DNA from: Diplonema papillatum
Taxonomy: Eukaryota; Euglenozoa; Diplonemea; Diplonemida; Diplonemidae
Assembly (NCBI GenBank): GCA_030068145.1
Contig: JAPJBO010000322.1
Coordinates: 163,551-227,550 of the forward strand
Length of the DNA stretch: 64,000 nucleotides
Direction: 5' to 3'
Made by a program: the position numbers and the translations under genes. Shown piece by piece: positions 9,614-20,024 of the stretch. A model generated the notes under the pieces. That model made no database searches and was not told the origin of the DNA. It saw nothing but the letters and a program-made list of their open reading frames with translations. How positions within the stretch are numbered: position 1 is the stretch's first letter; every line of letters begins with the position of its first letter.

Positions 9614-11379
9614 CCTTTCGCCTCGAACCCCCCTTCCCGTTCAAGCTACCGAAGAGGAAAGTCCCCGACCCGCTGGCGGCGATTTATCCAGGGCCGGGGA
9701 GGATCCCTGACGTGGAGCTACCGCCCTCTACGTTCACCCCGTTTGTTGGTGTCGCGTACGGAGGCGATCTCCTTGTCAACAACTCTACGCCCCCCCCGTC
9801 GCAAAGCAGAAGAGGAGAGGACCTCGCGCCCATCTCGTCGTCATTCATGAACCTTGACAGGTTGTCAGCTTTGGACAGCCAGGGTTTGCTGCGTGGCGTG
9901 CTGGATGTGATTCGCTCTTGGGAGTCCTTCCGTTCTGCCCTACTCCCGGGAGCGGAGGAAGCGCTGACAGAAAGAGGGTTCACGCGGACGACGTCAAGGC
10001 GCATGCTTCGTCATCTCCCGGATCTGGTTAAGTATGGAGTGACGGAGCTTGCTTCGAGCCCGTCAAAGGTCGTCCTCCCTGCCTTCACTGTCGACAAGAA
10101 GAGCGGGGGGCAACGATTCGTATGTGACGGGCGGAAGCTCAACGCGATCATGGCGCGTCCGCCTCCGATGCTGCTTCCTTCCGTGCACGAAGTCATCGAC
10201 CGCGTCCTGGCCTCGTCCGTGGTTTTTCTCGCAGACGCCAGGAGCTATTTCTATCAGTTCCGGCTGGACGCGAGAATCCGCCCATTTTTTGGCATGCACT
10301 TGGCCGGACCGCGGGGCCATTTCGTGAAGGCTCAGCTCGTGGCCATGTGCATGGGCTGGAGCTGGGCTCCGGCGATAGCGCAGAGGGCCTCTCGAGTACT
10401 CCTGCCGGAGTCTGACGGTCTGCCCTGGGTCGACAACTTCGTCGTCGTTGGGGATTCGTTGGGAGAAGCAACTTCGCGGTTTGACTCTTTTTTGCAGCGC
10501 TGCAAGAGCGTCAACTGCGAGCTCAACGAAAACGACGAGCAGTTTGGAATACCGCTCAGGGAGTTCGACCTTCTGGGCCTCCACTTTGACCTTTCCCATT
10601 CGAACCGCCCCGCTCGATACAGAATGGCGGACGCATGGGTGACGAAGTTACTTGGCTCTGCCGAACTCACCAGAGTTAAACGCGGAGGGGCGTCACCCCG
10701 CGAGTTTTACCGGGTGTTTGGGGCTTTGGTCTGGTTTGCCTACACCACGCATTTCCAGCTGGCCTACGCCCGGTGTTCACTGTCCTTCCTGCAGAGGCTG
10801 GCCTCATCCCTGGTGGAGCCAGCTGACTGGGACATCTCCAGGACGGTTCCGCCCTCGACCGTGCGTGAGGTGGAGCACCTCACCTCCCTCGTCGAAGACA
10901 ACCGCTGGGTCAGTCGTTCGAAGTCGATCTCCTCATCGGTGACTCTCTGGACAGACGCCTCATCATCATGGTGGGCCGCAGTCCTGGAGGGCGAACCTGA
11001 GCGGATATCGCAGGGCCCGTTCTTGAAGTTGAGACACACTCACATCTTTTTAAAGGAGTTGTTTGCGGTCCTTAGGGGCATAAACCTGACCGCAAGGTTT
11101 CACACGAATACGCGCATGAGACTCATGGTTGACAACCTTCCGGCTGTCCAGTGTCTCGTCAAGGGGCACTCGAAGAACTTTGCAGCAAATGTCCTTTTGG
11201 CGAGGATTTTTGATGCTGCGCGGGCGGCCGGCCTTGTCATCAGTGCCGAGTGGGTACCGACTGATAAACAGAGAGCCGACCCGTACACCCGCGGGGTGCT
11301 AGCCAGAGAGGACGACACGCCAGAGGGCGTCTGGTCGCCTCAAGCGGAGGACCTTGCTCCGCCTTCAGATTTGGTGTAG
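9614..11379 (+). CDS. Reverse transcriptase/RNase H of the YR retrotransposon
   Basis: The frame is open from 9172 (overlapping the recombinase in the -1 frame) to a TAG at 11379; the recognisable protein begins after the recombinase stop. RT motifs include KSGGQRFVCDGRKLNAIM, VVFLADARSYFYQFRLD and LPWVDNFVVVGD, followed by an RNase H domain with LWTDASSSWWAAVL, LKELFAVLRGI, LMVDNLPAVQCL and DKQRADPYTRG. The order and spacing fit the DIRS-like RT-RH module. In the catalytic box the second Asp of the usual (Y/F)xDD is Asn (W-V-D-N), so the element may be inactive or belong to a lineage that tolerates this change. Coding ends 28 bp before the right direct repeat. Confidence 0.85.
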
Positions 11380-11407
11380 CCACTGCGTGGTCCCTGGGGG
11401 TCCTGAT

Positions 11408-11427
11408 GCGTAAGCGTTCAACAAAAA
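11408..11427 (+). repeat. Right 20-bp direct repeat of the YR retrotransposon
   Basis: Identical to 7178-7197, 28 bp after the RT/RNase H stop codon. Confidence 0.75.
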
Positions 11428-11682
11428 AAACCCATTTTGTAGTTGTATTGTTTCTCCCCCTCTAGCCTCCTTCGAAGTAAGCACAAGGCAGCCCCTCGAG
11501 TATTTTTTAGTTTTAGATTCCTCGAGCGCCGTGGCTAGCTTTGCGGGGCTTCATCTGAGCCCTCTGTCCTCCTCTTTGGCTCTGCGTTTAAAGGTTTAAA
11601 GCAAATAAGTTAATACACAGAAGATGACAAAAAAAAACATAAAGAAATGACACAAACGCGGAGCTTCGGCAGACAATAAGAC

Positions 11683-11719
<37 letters not shown>

Positions 11720-12776
11720 GCACAAAACGAAGTGCAGCTCAAGACGGCCACTGATGCACACAGACTCCTACTCATCATAGAGTATTGCACAACATTGAAC
11801 CGTGAAAAGCGCAAATGTTTTACAAACAGACGTGTCCGCCCACCCACCAATCCACCACACACACTTGGGCGATACTTCGCTTCAGGGTTCCCCGTGATTG
11901 AATTCCAACACAAACACACACACTCACACCGTTGCACTTGTTTTCCATATTCTCTATATTCCTTCTTCTGTATTTCTTTTCTTCAAGCGCCTCAAAAGAA
12001 GAGAACTTCTCTTACTGCCTTTCGCCTGGTCGTTGTGTGACTTCTGCATTGAGCTTCTTAAGCGACAGAGTTTACGGTTTAAGAATGCAAGAGTTGAATG
12101 ATTGGCCGCAGGAAGCGGGTGGAAGAGTGAGGACATGCAACCACCACTGCACATCCTTGGGGATCAGGCATGTTCGTCGTCTTCTTTTTTCCTTTCCCAT
12201 TCGACGACGCCATTCGCCGAGAAAAGAGGAGATGAAGTAGCGTGTTTTGAACCCGAAGGAGTGCTACTTGTTGTTTGCATTTTGTCCTGGTCACCATGCC
12301 CTGCCACTCTAAAGTTTGGTTGTACCACCAGCGGGTTACTCTCTTCAACGTTGTTTCGAAGAGAGTCTTCCTAACCTGTACCAAGCTGCACCGGGATGAT
12401 GGCCCACCTTGTGTGTCCGTGACTACAAGAAAACACAGAGCAATAGGATGCGGGGCGCCGTTGAAATGCATGCAGGCGCCAGCGGCTGGGCGCCCTGAGT
12501 TAGTTACTGCTTGCTAAAACACGGTTGTACTCTCGAAGGTAGATCTGTGCTCTTGTAGCATGGGTAGCTCTGGCTAACGAGCTCCGAAGCCACCTGCTGG
12601 CCGACCGTGAGTCTGCCTGGCTTACATGGCCAAAATACGAAACTCGCATGGCATCTGGGAAACCAAGTGCCTGTCCACTTTCGGAGCATGCGGTCATTAT
12701 TCAAGTCAGACGTACCAGGAACCCCTCCCTTGGAATAAAGGAAGACAAACGAACAAGAAATAGGGGACAAAGTGCA
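11428..12776. other. Intergenic, CA microsatellite, putative UXS promoter
   Basis: No gene is seen. A (CA)n microsatellite lies at about 11684-11718 and other CA-rich patches lie near 11890-11935. The end should contain the promoter and 5' UTR of the UXS gene that starts at 12777. Confidence 0.5.
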
Positions 12777-15700
12777 ATGGAGCGCCGTCGGGCGGAGGTG
12801 CGGACTGTGGTGCTCACAAGTGTCATAACAGCCCTCACATGTTACATCATGATGAGTTCGAAGGAAGAAAGGATAAAGACTTCTCCGAAGACAGACGAGC
12901 TGATATCGAAAGTGTACCAGCTGAGGAACGATGTACGAGACACACTGACGAAGAATCGTGAGTTTCCAGGCGTAGCTGACCTGCCTTCCAGCATGAAGAA
13001 GCGAATTCTTGTGACAGGTGGTGCTGGGTTTGTAGGCTCAAACCTGGTGGATGTGCTCATGCAGGAAGGTCACCAGGTAACCGTCATGGACAATTTCTTC
13101 ACTGGGCGAATGGAGAACATCGTGCACTGGGTCGGGCACCCGAACTTCAATCTCATCGAGCACGATGTCGTCGACCGTTTCAACTTAGTCGTCGAACAGG
13201 TCTACCACCTCGCTTCGCCAGCATCTCCTCCACATTACATGTTCGACCCTCTGAAAACCATTGAAACGAACACAATCGGCACGAAAAACGTTCTCGAAAT
13301 CGGTCGGTCCGTCGGGGCACGGATCTTGTTCACCAGCACATCTGAAGTGTACGGGGATCCGAAGGTAAACCCGCAGGCAGAGACGTACTGGGGGAACGTG
13401 AACCCCATTGGGCCCCGGGCCTGCTATGACGAAGCCAAGCGCCTCGGCGAGACGATGATGTACTCGTACCGGCAGCAGTATCACGTCGATGTTCGTGTCG
13501 TGCGTATTTTTAATACTTTCGGGCCCCGAATGCATCCCAACGATGGCCGTGTGGTGAGCAACTTCATTATCCAGTCGCTACAGGGAAGATCCCTCTCGAT
13601 ATATGGCTCTGGGCAGCAAACGCGGAGCTTCCAGTTTGTCGACGACCTCGTTCGCGGGATCAAAATGGCTATGGAAGGAAACTACTCCAATCCTATAAAC
13701 CTTGGGAACCCAGACGAGTACACCGTGAAGCAGTTTGCTGAAATCATCAAGGTACCGTATCTTTTTATTATGCACGATTCTTTTCAAGCAAGTTCCAAAG
13801 CAAAAGGGGTTCAAGTGCTTCGTTTGTGTGGCGGACACTCGAATATTCTCCGGCGTCGTGATTGGGTGTAGTCCAGTCCTTCTAGCATTATTTGTGGATT
13901 AGAAGGTCGGTATTTTAAAGTCTCCGGTTGACCGTAGAGGCTGGTATGGAGGGGATTGAGAAAAGTGAGAGGGGGCAGCTCGTTTCGGGTGATGTGTCGT
14001 TCCGTTGTGAAACCTTGTGAAGTACCCTAACGCGTTTAGGGGGTGTTTGGGATTGGGTAGGGTGTGGTCGTTCTGCTACGGCGTGAAAAGCCAGGAAGTT
14101 TCGACGCTAATCTTCGACTCTTGATTAAGTTCACCGGGTTGCGTGCTCGTCAGGAAGATCCCGGTGCCTGGCTTTTCTTCTGGGTGGTTTCGTGTTGCTC
14201 GGCGGCTGTGTGTTACGCGGCACGGCAACGTTTTAGGTCATCTCCGAGGCTTCCGCGGCATATTTTGCCGCCACTGGGCCTCCGAACTTCTCAAGCTGCT
14301 GCTTTCTCTGTGTAGTGAACTTTCCTTTCCTCTGCCTTCACTGCCACAGTTTGTTTCGTGTGTTTGTGGATGCAGGCTTTCAAGCTGTTTATGAACTCGG
14401 GAACCGAATTTGCTTGTGCTTTTAGCGTTATTTGAGGATTAGGTCTCCTTGACTCGCTGTCGCTGGGCTCGCTAGATGCCAAGGGCTCACGGACGTACCT
14501 GCGGACCGTTGCCATCCAGAGAACCTAATAATGCACCTGCAAACGGCACCGAGGCCAATATTCAAAAAGCCGGTGCCTCCTAAGTCAGCGGCAACTGAAT
14601 GGTACCCGAGGTGTCCTTGTCTTGAAAGCAGGACACAATGCCAGCTACAAAACTGCAGTTGGCATAGCCTTATTTCGTTCTTTTGCTATCTTCACTTGGT
14701 ATTCCTGTCGGAGCCTCGAATACGGGTCAAATACATGGTTCTTGAGTGGTTTACACATTCTCGTATTTCACTCGTATCATTCTCGGATGCGAGAATATGC
14801 GAGAATTTACGGGGAGGAAAAAAGGAAAGAACTGGGGAGGAAAATAGGGGAGAGGGGAAGTTGGGGTTTTGAGGGCTGTCCTCGGGGTACGGGGGGGGTG
14901 GTTGGAGGGGTTGGGTGACACTTGCGCTGTTCGCATGGAGGCTCGTTGGCTCGAAGAAGTGACTTCTACTTCGGCAATTCTTTGCAGTATAGCAGAGCAA
15001 ACGGGGAAGCAACGACTGCAGGAAAGACAGCTGTGATGTTCAATACGGAACGGCGGGCTCTCGTGACAACGCTTGAGAAGTCAAGTACAGCCGTCCTACA
15101 CGGCCGGCTCACCGCCAACGTCGACGCGATGGACGGGTGCTGCAAGAGGTCTGGGACCGATCCTGAGGAGCGCGCTGGGCCGTCGAAGGTTTCATCTTAC
15201 ATAGCTAAATGAACCTGTGGGACGTCACCGTGGGCGAGGTGCTCAGGGGGCGGCAAAAGTCAACGTGTTGGGTTGGCTGTTGACGCTCGGGCGAGCGCTT
15301 TGCCCGACGAGCTGCTCGACAGGCTCGCGGACTTGTACTGTTTTGAGGAGGCGATGGCCGAAGTACCTGACGACCTTTGTCTCGCTCATCCCAAAGAGCA
15401 AGGCCCCCCCCCTCTGAACCCGACGAACCTGCGGCCCACCGTGACGAGCTGCAAAAACATGCTGTGGGATGTGGATGACAGTGAGTGTGCCCACGGGAAA
15501 GCTCTTGGGTGGGAATCAGGGGGACTAGATTTCCCCCCTGAAACCCTCCTTCCCACCTCTGCTGTATCTGTTCACTGGGCACCCTGGAACCAGTAGCACA
15601 AACGGCAAACAATTCTGACGTCCATCCATCCGTTCGCTGTACACGGACGAAGACACACAGCTTGAACATGGGACCTCAAGCATGTTTTTCTGCTGTTACT

Positions 15701-18700
15701 CACACATCTCCTATTACATGTCATCATTTCAGGAATTGACGAAGTCAACAAGCGAGATCAAGTTCTTGGAAGCGTCGATTGATGATCCGAGCCAGCGTCG
15801 CCCGAACATCGACTTGGCGTGGAAAGTGCTCGGCTGGAAGCCGCAGATTGCGGTCCGTGAGGTATGCGCGTTTTCCTGATCTTTGTTTCAGCTGCTTTGC
15901 ACCGATTATGATCGCAGCTCAAGAACACTGCAACTGTGTCATCCCTTGCAGCGCCTACACATGCATTAATGAAATACAACTCGGGTTTGTCAAGGACTTG
16001 ATCGGCAGCTACTTCTTCGTCTTCCCCTTTCTTCGCAGCTTCGGGGGCGGGATCGTGTAATGGAATCTCCGCATCGTGCTTCTGTAAAGCTGCCCGATAG
16101 TGCTTCCTCGGAGGATCAAGCTCATGTTCGGGGAGACACGCTTTCAAAAAGTCGATGTTTCTATACCCTATCGACGTCAGTAAATCTTTCTTCTGAAGGC
16201 GCCCCATTGTTGATTTTGTCCCCTGCACGACACTGCTGCAGCAACAGGACTTTCGACCACTCCTTCGTGCAGTCGAATCGGAGCGAATCGATGCGAGCAG
16301 GCCTTCTCGTTTCCTCTTTCTGCCAGCCACCAGGTCAGCTTCCTCCTGCTGGGACTTGTTCCACAACAGTCTTTCTCGACCTAGACGCACTGACAATCAG
16401 ATTCGGCAACGGTGGAACCGAAGGCAACTCTCCTTCTTTGCAGCAGACCTTTGTCGAATGAGCTCGTCCCGCACGTTTGGATGAGTAGCGATTTGGAGGA
16501 CCTTCTTCATCTTCCCGCGCATCCCTTCCAAAACAGACGGTCCAAGTGCCAGATTTCTCGTCACACTTGCTACCTCCTCATCGGGCGGGCAGGCTCGTAG
16601 TAACTTCCGGCGGCAACCCGATGAACGACGCTCCGGAGACAGTCAACATCTGACGCCGTGGAGATGTCGGGTATTAGAACGGTTCACTCCTTTCCCCACG
16701 TAGTAACGCGTGCAGGGCAGTGTGAGCCGCACCAGGCCGCGCCAGAAAACCCTGTATGGCGCGTTTGGCGCGATTGGCGCGCCCTTAGTGTTTTCACCAG
16801 GAATTGACAACTTCTTCACTTTGGGATCATCATTCGTCCATTTTCTCGGCGATCCCGGCGTGCGTTCCGACAAGTCTTTGGTCCGGTGAGAAGATCGATG
16901 ACGAAATCTTCCAGAAAACCTGTTCTCAGAGGGTGTCAACCTATTCTGGAGCCAGTGAAAACCAATGCTTTTTCCAGGGGAACGATCCCTGCAAGCAGCC
17001 TTTTTGGACCGGTTTTGACGGGTGCAATGCGGCAATGAAATGCCGACGAACCACAATAATCCGCCTACGTTTCCGGGTATATTTGGCACCGTTCTCTTCA
17101 TCCGAGAAAAGAGCGAGCTAAAAGTCGTCGGAAAATATTTGCTACGTAGACCAGCGGGAAAATATCACCACACTTTGCCAAAGCCAGAGTCCACTGTTTG
17201 TGCCCATTGAAAAATGACCCAGACTGGGTATCAATTCCGCCGAGGCACACTTTTGCCCACGTGGGAACCTAAATTTCCTTGGGGCTACAGGGTGCGCCAA
17301 ACGCGCCGCGCCGTGCCACATTGACATTTGAGTCAAAAATATACGCAAAAATGTCCATAAAATGGGTTTGGCACCTCAAATAAAACTTCAAAGTATCATG
17401 TGTTGGTGTTTGAGTGTGGGCAAAATTTTCGGGTTCCGGGCCAAAAAGTTGCTAAGTACACAAAATGTTTTTTTTTCAGAAATCCCACTGTACCAGGGGA
17501 CTTTAAAAGTTTGGGGTCCGAGCCAAAAACCCGGTTTGAGCCAAAAAACCGGTTTGGTTATGTAGGTCGGTGTATCACACTTGCATGCGGTGCTGCATCA
17601 CGAGCGGGCTACTTTCTGCACTCTGTGTGGAGTTTTCCGCACTCTAGGCACTCTCGGTTTCCATGATCCACATGAAGGAAGCAAAAAGAAGCACTGTGTT
17701 GGTCAGAAAAGCACATTTTTCTTTCAGAACAAAAGGTTGCAATAAGAAATGACAAAAAGGCGGAGACGTAAAGAAACACCAGCTTCATACACCAGCTACT
17801 CTGTTTGTGTGTGTACAGAGACAAAAGTTCGATTGTCCAAAGCGCGTACGCGCACCAAGGCCTCCTTGTATGTTTTGAACGAGCAGTAACGGGTTGTTCG
17901 TGATCTTCCGTCCTCGTCGGGGTTTGCGGAGTGAGCCCTGAATGCCTCAACAACACACTCGAGGTCCTCGTCTTCCATCCCTTTGTCGTGGGAGAACGGT
18001 ACTTCCAAGGTGGTGAACATTATGTCCTCCAATGTATCGTCGTACAGAGTGGCACGGAGACGGCTCTTGACAAGCTTCAGGAGCGAAAACAGCCTCTCTA
18101 CACCGGCAGTCCCGATGGGAACTGTTGCTGCAATCAGCAGAAACTGTGTCGAAACTGGGTACAGTGATCTGAGGTATGCGTCACCCAGAACGTTTGCAAG
18201 GACCTGATTGAAGTCGGTCCATCCCCGTGCCTGGATCAATGCAATCAGATCCTGTAGCTCGTCGTTAACGTCGTGTGCATTAGGCACGAGCGGAGACGTG
18301 GCGACGTACGCAACTTCATCCATGGAGAGACTCTGGGCTACTTTTAAGTGGTTCGCAAGCGGGGCGATCTTGTCTTTGGACTTTTCGACCTCTCCGAAAA
18401 ACTCCCAGCGTGGATCAAACACGCAAAACAAACACGCTCGGCACCATTTGCATTACTGGTGGTTCCGGTTGTTGCTGTTGCTGTTGCTGTTGCTGCACCC
18501 ATTCTGTGCCTTGTCGCACTGCTGCGTCCGTCAATGAAGACAGGAGCTGACGTTCTGCTGCAGGTTTGGCGTCGTCCTCTTCGATGAGGGTGTCGAATGC
18601 TTCGATCGCTTTCCTCAAGGTGTTGTTGGGAATGGTCTGCACGTTTTTCATCTCCCTGATCCTTGCTTGATAGCACAGGAAGTCGTGATACGAAGTTAAA

Positions 18701-20024
18701 GAACGAGGCCCCTTGGGCAAGGACTTCCACAGCTCCTTCCCCTCATCGTCCTTCTCTGCCCACTGTGCATAACCAGTGTGGTGGTTTTCGTGCAGTACAC
18801 AGGTGTCTCGCACACTAGCCCGCCGACGCTGAGCTGCTGGCAACCCGAACGCAGCCAGAATGTTTTGCGACCCCCGCCCATCTTCGACCCTGAGGCGCCT
18901 TGGGGGCATACTACCGTGATGAGCCCCCCACTCCCCCCCACTCCCCGTTTTTCCCCCTTTTTAGGTTAAGCTGTTTTTTGAGGGCTTATTTGTACGCTAT
19001 TACAGGCAGGTACGTTCATTACTACTATAGTACTACTACACAGTGAAGGTGGTAAAACTTTGAAATCGGTCTATAAGATTTTTTTTTTTTCCCCTCAAAA
19101 ACTCAAACCGGTTTATTCGGTTTGTCAAACCGATAAACCGGTATTTTAAAGTCCCCTGCACTGTACCATGGCAGTCTACCCGTCGGTAACTGGCTGTTAC
19201 TGGCAGTTACTGACAGCAGACCTGTCAAACGCACCAACAAGGCCATTTCTGTGGTATGCTTCACAGCACCATGCCAGCTACTTGCCTCGGCGCTTGCACA
19301 CGCACTTCACTTTTTGGCCGTCGTCAGCTGTGACTCGAGCACTTCCATCGTCTTCGCCCCCACCATGGAAGATCGGCCTCATCCCGTACTGAGGCACGGC
19401 AGGGCTCCTACCAGCACCCCACCGCTGCACCATGTGTTAAGAGGCGAGGTCACCCAGATACATGCTGCAGTCAAGACCACACGGGGTACGAAACAAGAAG
19501 CCTCAACCAATCGAGGCCGCACTCGTCGTCAGCATCGCACAGTGCTTGGCGAGTCTCAGAACAGGGCTCAAAAACTGACCCTAGCTTGCACAGGAATTTG
19601 GAACAGCTAGTCAGGTCAGCTCATTGCACAGAGAGAGTTTGCTATATCGGGTTAGAGATGTGCGCCTGCGTAAAGCCGAAAATGCGCAAGATGAAAGCAG
19701 AAGTCTTGAGCCGAGTGCCAGATGGAAAAGGCAACAACCCCACACTCTATCCGTCCGAAGGAACCCCCCACCCTTCACAGGATCCAAAAGCAGCGTGTCG
19801 GAAACTCAAGCCGACTGGTGAAAGTGACAAATGGGCTATACTCGTTCGAGCCGTTACCCAATTAAAGCCCTGAACTTAAGCCACACAACACACACACACA
19901 CACACACACACAGGGCCTCATCACGACCATAGCATATTTCAAGAAGCAGCTAGAGAAGAACGGAGGCCACATCAACACCATCGGACAAAAGCCGAAGAGG
20001 CCCGGGTACCTCGACGATATTTGA
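12777..20024 (+). CDS. UXS: UDP-glucuronate decarboxylase (UDP-xylose synthase), tandem copy 1
   Basis: Three exons, 12777-13751, 15733-15861 and 19914-20024, all phase 0, give about 404 residues. The protein converts UDP-glucuronate to UDP-xylose. A short N-terminus and one hydrophobic segment (VVLTSVITALTCYIMM) suggest a type II membrane protein of the Golgi or ER lumen, as for animal UXS1. The extended SDR fold shows TGGAGFVGSNL (nucleotide site), YHLASPASPPHYMFDP, TSTSEVYGDP, the Y-x3-K pair in CYDEAKRLGE and GNPDEYTVKQFAEIIK. Exon 2 supplies the SEIKFLEASIDDPSQRRPNI block and LGWKP; exon 3 starts GLITTIAYFKKQL, the usual end of the family. I chose the ATG at 12777 because it leaves a short cytosolic tail before the membrane segment and matches copy 2. 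Introns of 1,981 and 4,052 bp are swollen by transposons. The second intron ends in a (CA)n-CAG acceptor. Confidence 0.88.
15240..15470 (+). mobile_element. LINE reverse transcriptase fragment in UXS copy 1 intron 1
   Basis: The translation contains ALPDELLDRLADLYCFEEAM, then PPLNPTNLRPTVTS, matching in order the RT segments ALPDEAVDRFADLFKVVEET and MSLRPISVTS of the decayed LINE at 44.7-44.9 kb. It is short, frame-broken and clearly non-functional. Confidence 0.6.
15758..16396 (-). other. Unrecognised open frame on the antisense strand of UXS intron 2
   Basis: A 212-residue frame on the minus strand that overlaps UXS exon 2 at its 3' end. Its composition is protein-like (KKDLLTSIGYRNIDFLKACL, KHYRAALQKHDAEIPLH), and a further open segment just upstream on the same strand (to about 16600) contains HPNVRDELIRQRSAAKKE in another frame. 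I recognise no family. It may be a decayed transposon ORF; chance cannot be excluded. Confidence 0.25.
17486..17493. repeat. Left 8-bp target-site duplication of the hAT element
   Basis: CACTGTAC directly before the left terminal repeat. It is identical to 19159-19166. Eight base pairs is the hAT signature. Confidence 0.9.
17494..19158 (-). mobile_element. hAT DNA transposon, 1,665 bp, with TIRs and 8-bp TSD
   Basis: The element starts CAGGGGACTTTAAAA and ends with the exact reverse complement (TTTTAAAGTCCCCTG), a 15-bp perfect terminal inverted repeat of the hAT type. Both ends are flanked by CACTGTAC. Inside, the minus strand encodes hAT transposase pieces. At 1.67 kb it is shorter than autonomous hATs, so it is probably a deletion derivative. 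It sits in intron 2 of UXS copy 1, antisense to the gene. Confidence 0.93.
17796..18909 (-). pseudogene. hAT transposase remnant (frame-broken)
   Basis: Two overlapping minus-strand frames. The first (18909 to 18415) has 164 residues and ends soon after a run of nine Gln and VFVLRV. The second (18431 to 17796) contains FDPRWEFF and the C-terminal hAT dimerisation block: LYPVSTQFLLIAATVPIGTA, then GVERLFSLLKLVKSRLRATL and DDTLEDIMFTTLEVP. The frame break lies within about 50 bp of the CAG/CAA run (near 18465-18497), so repeat slippage is a plausible cause. The canonical central DDE region and BED finger are not recognisable, consistent with an internally deleted copy. Confidence 0.8.
19159..19166. 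repeat. Right 8-bp target-site duplication of the hAT element
   Basis: CACTGTAC, identical to 17486-17493. Confidence 0.9.
19792..19913 (+). repeat. Dispersed repeat ending at a 3' splice site, copy 2
   Basis: A diverged copy of 6241-6347. It ends in a (CA)n tract and CAG exactly at the start of UXS exon 3 (19914). Confidence 0.65.

Larger units (their letters stand above)
7178..11427 (+). mobile_element. Tyrosine-recombinase retrotransposon (DIRS superfamily, gag-YR-RT/RH order)
   Basis: Three long ORFs (gag-like, tyrosine recombinase, reverse transcriptase/RNase H) follow one another on the plus strand and are bracketed by an identical 20-mer, GCGTAAGCGTTCAACAAAAA, at 7178-7197 and 11408-11427. 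Placing the recombinase upstream of the RT is the order known from the kinetoplastid VIPER and TATE elements, whereas DIRS, PAT and Ngaro have it downstream. There is no integrase of the DDE type and no long terminal repeat. The true outer ends are not resolved; the 20-mer may be only the core of split direct repeats. Confidence 0.8.

Noticed and set aside
13905..13935. GGTATTTTAAAGTCTCCGG resembles the right end of the hAT element
   Set aside because: Only about 14 of 18 positions fit, with no partner end or target duplication nearby.
16730..17310. GGCGCGTTTGGCGC-like words at both ends as a MITE
   Set aside because: The similarity is short and irregular, and no duplication flanks it.
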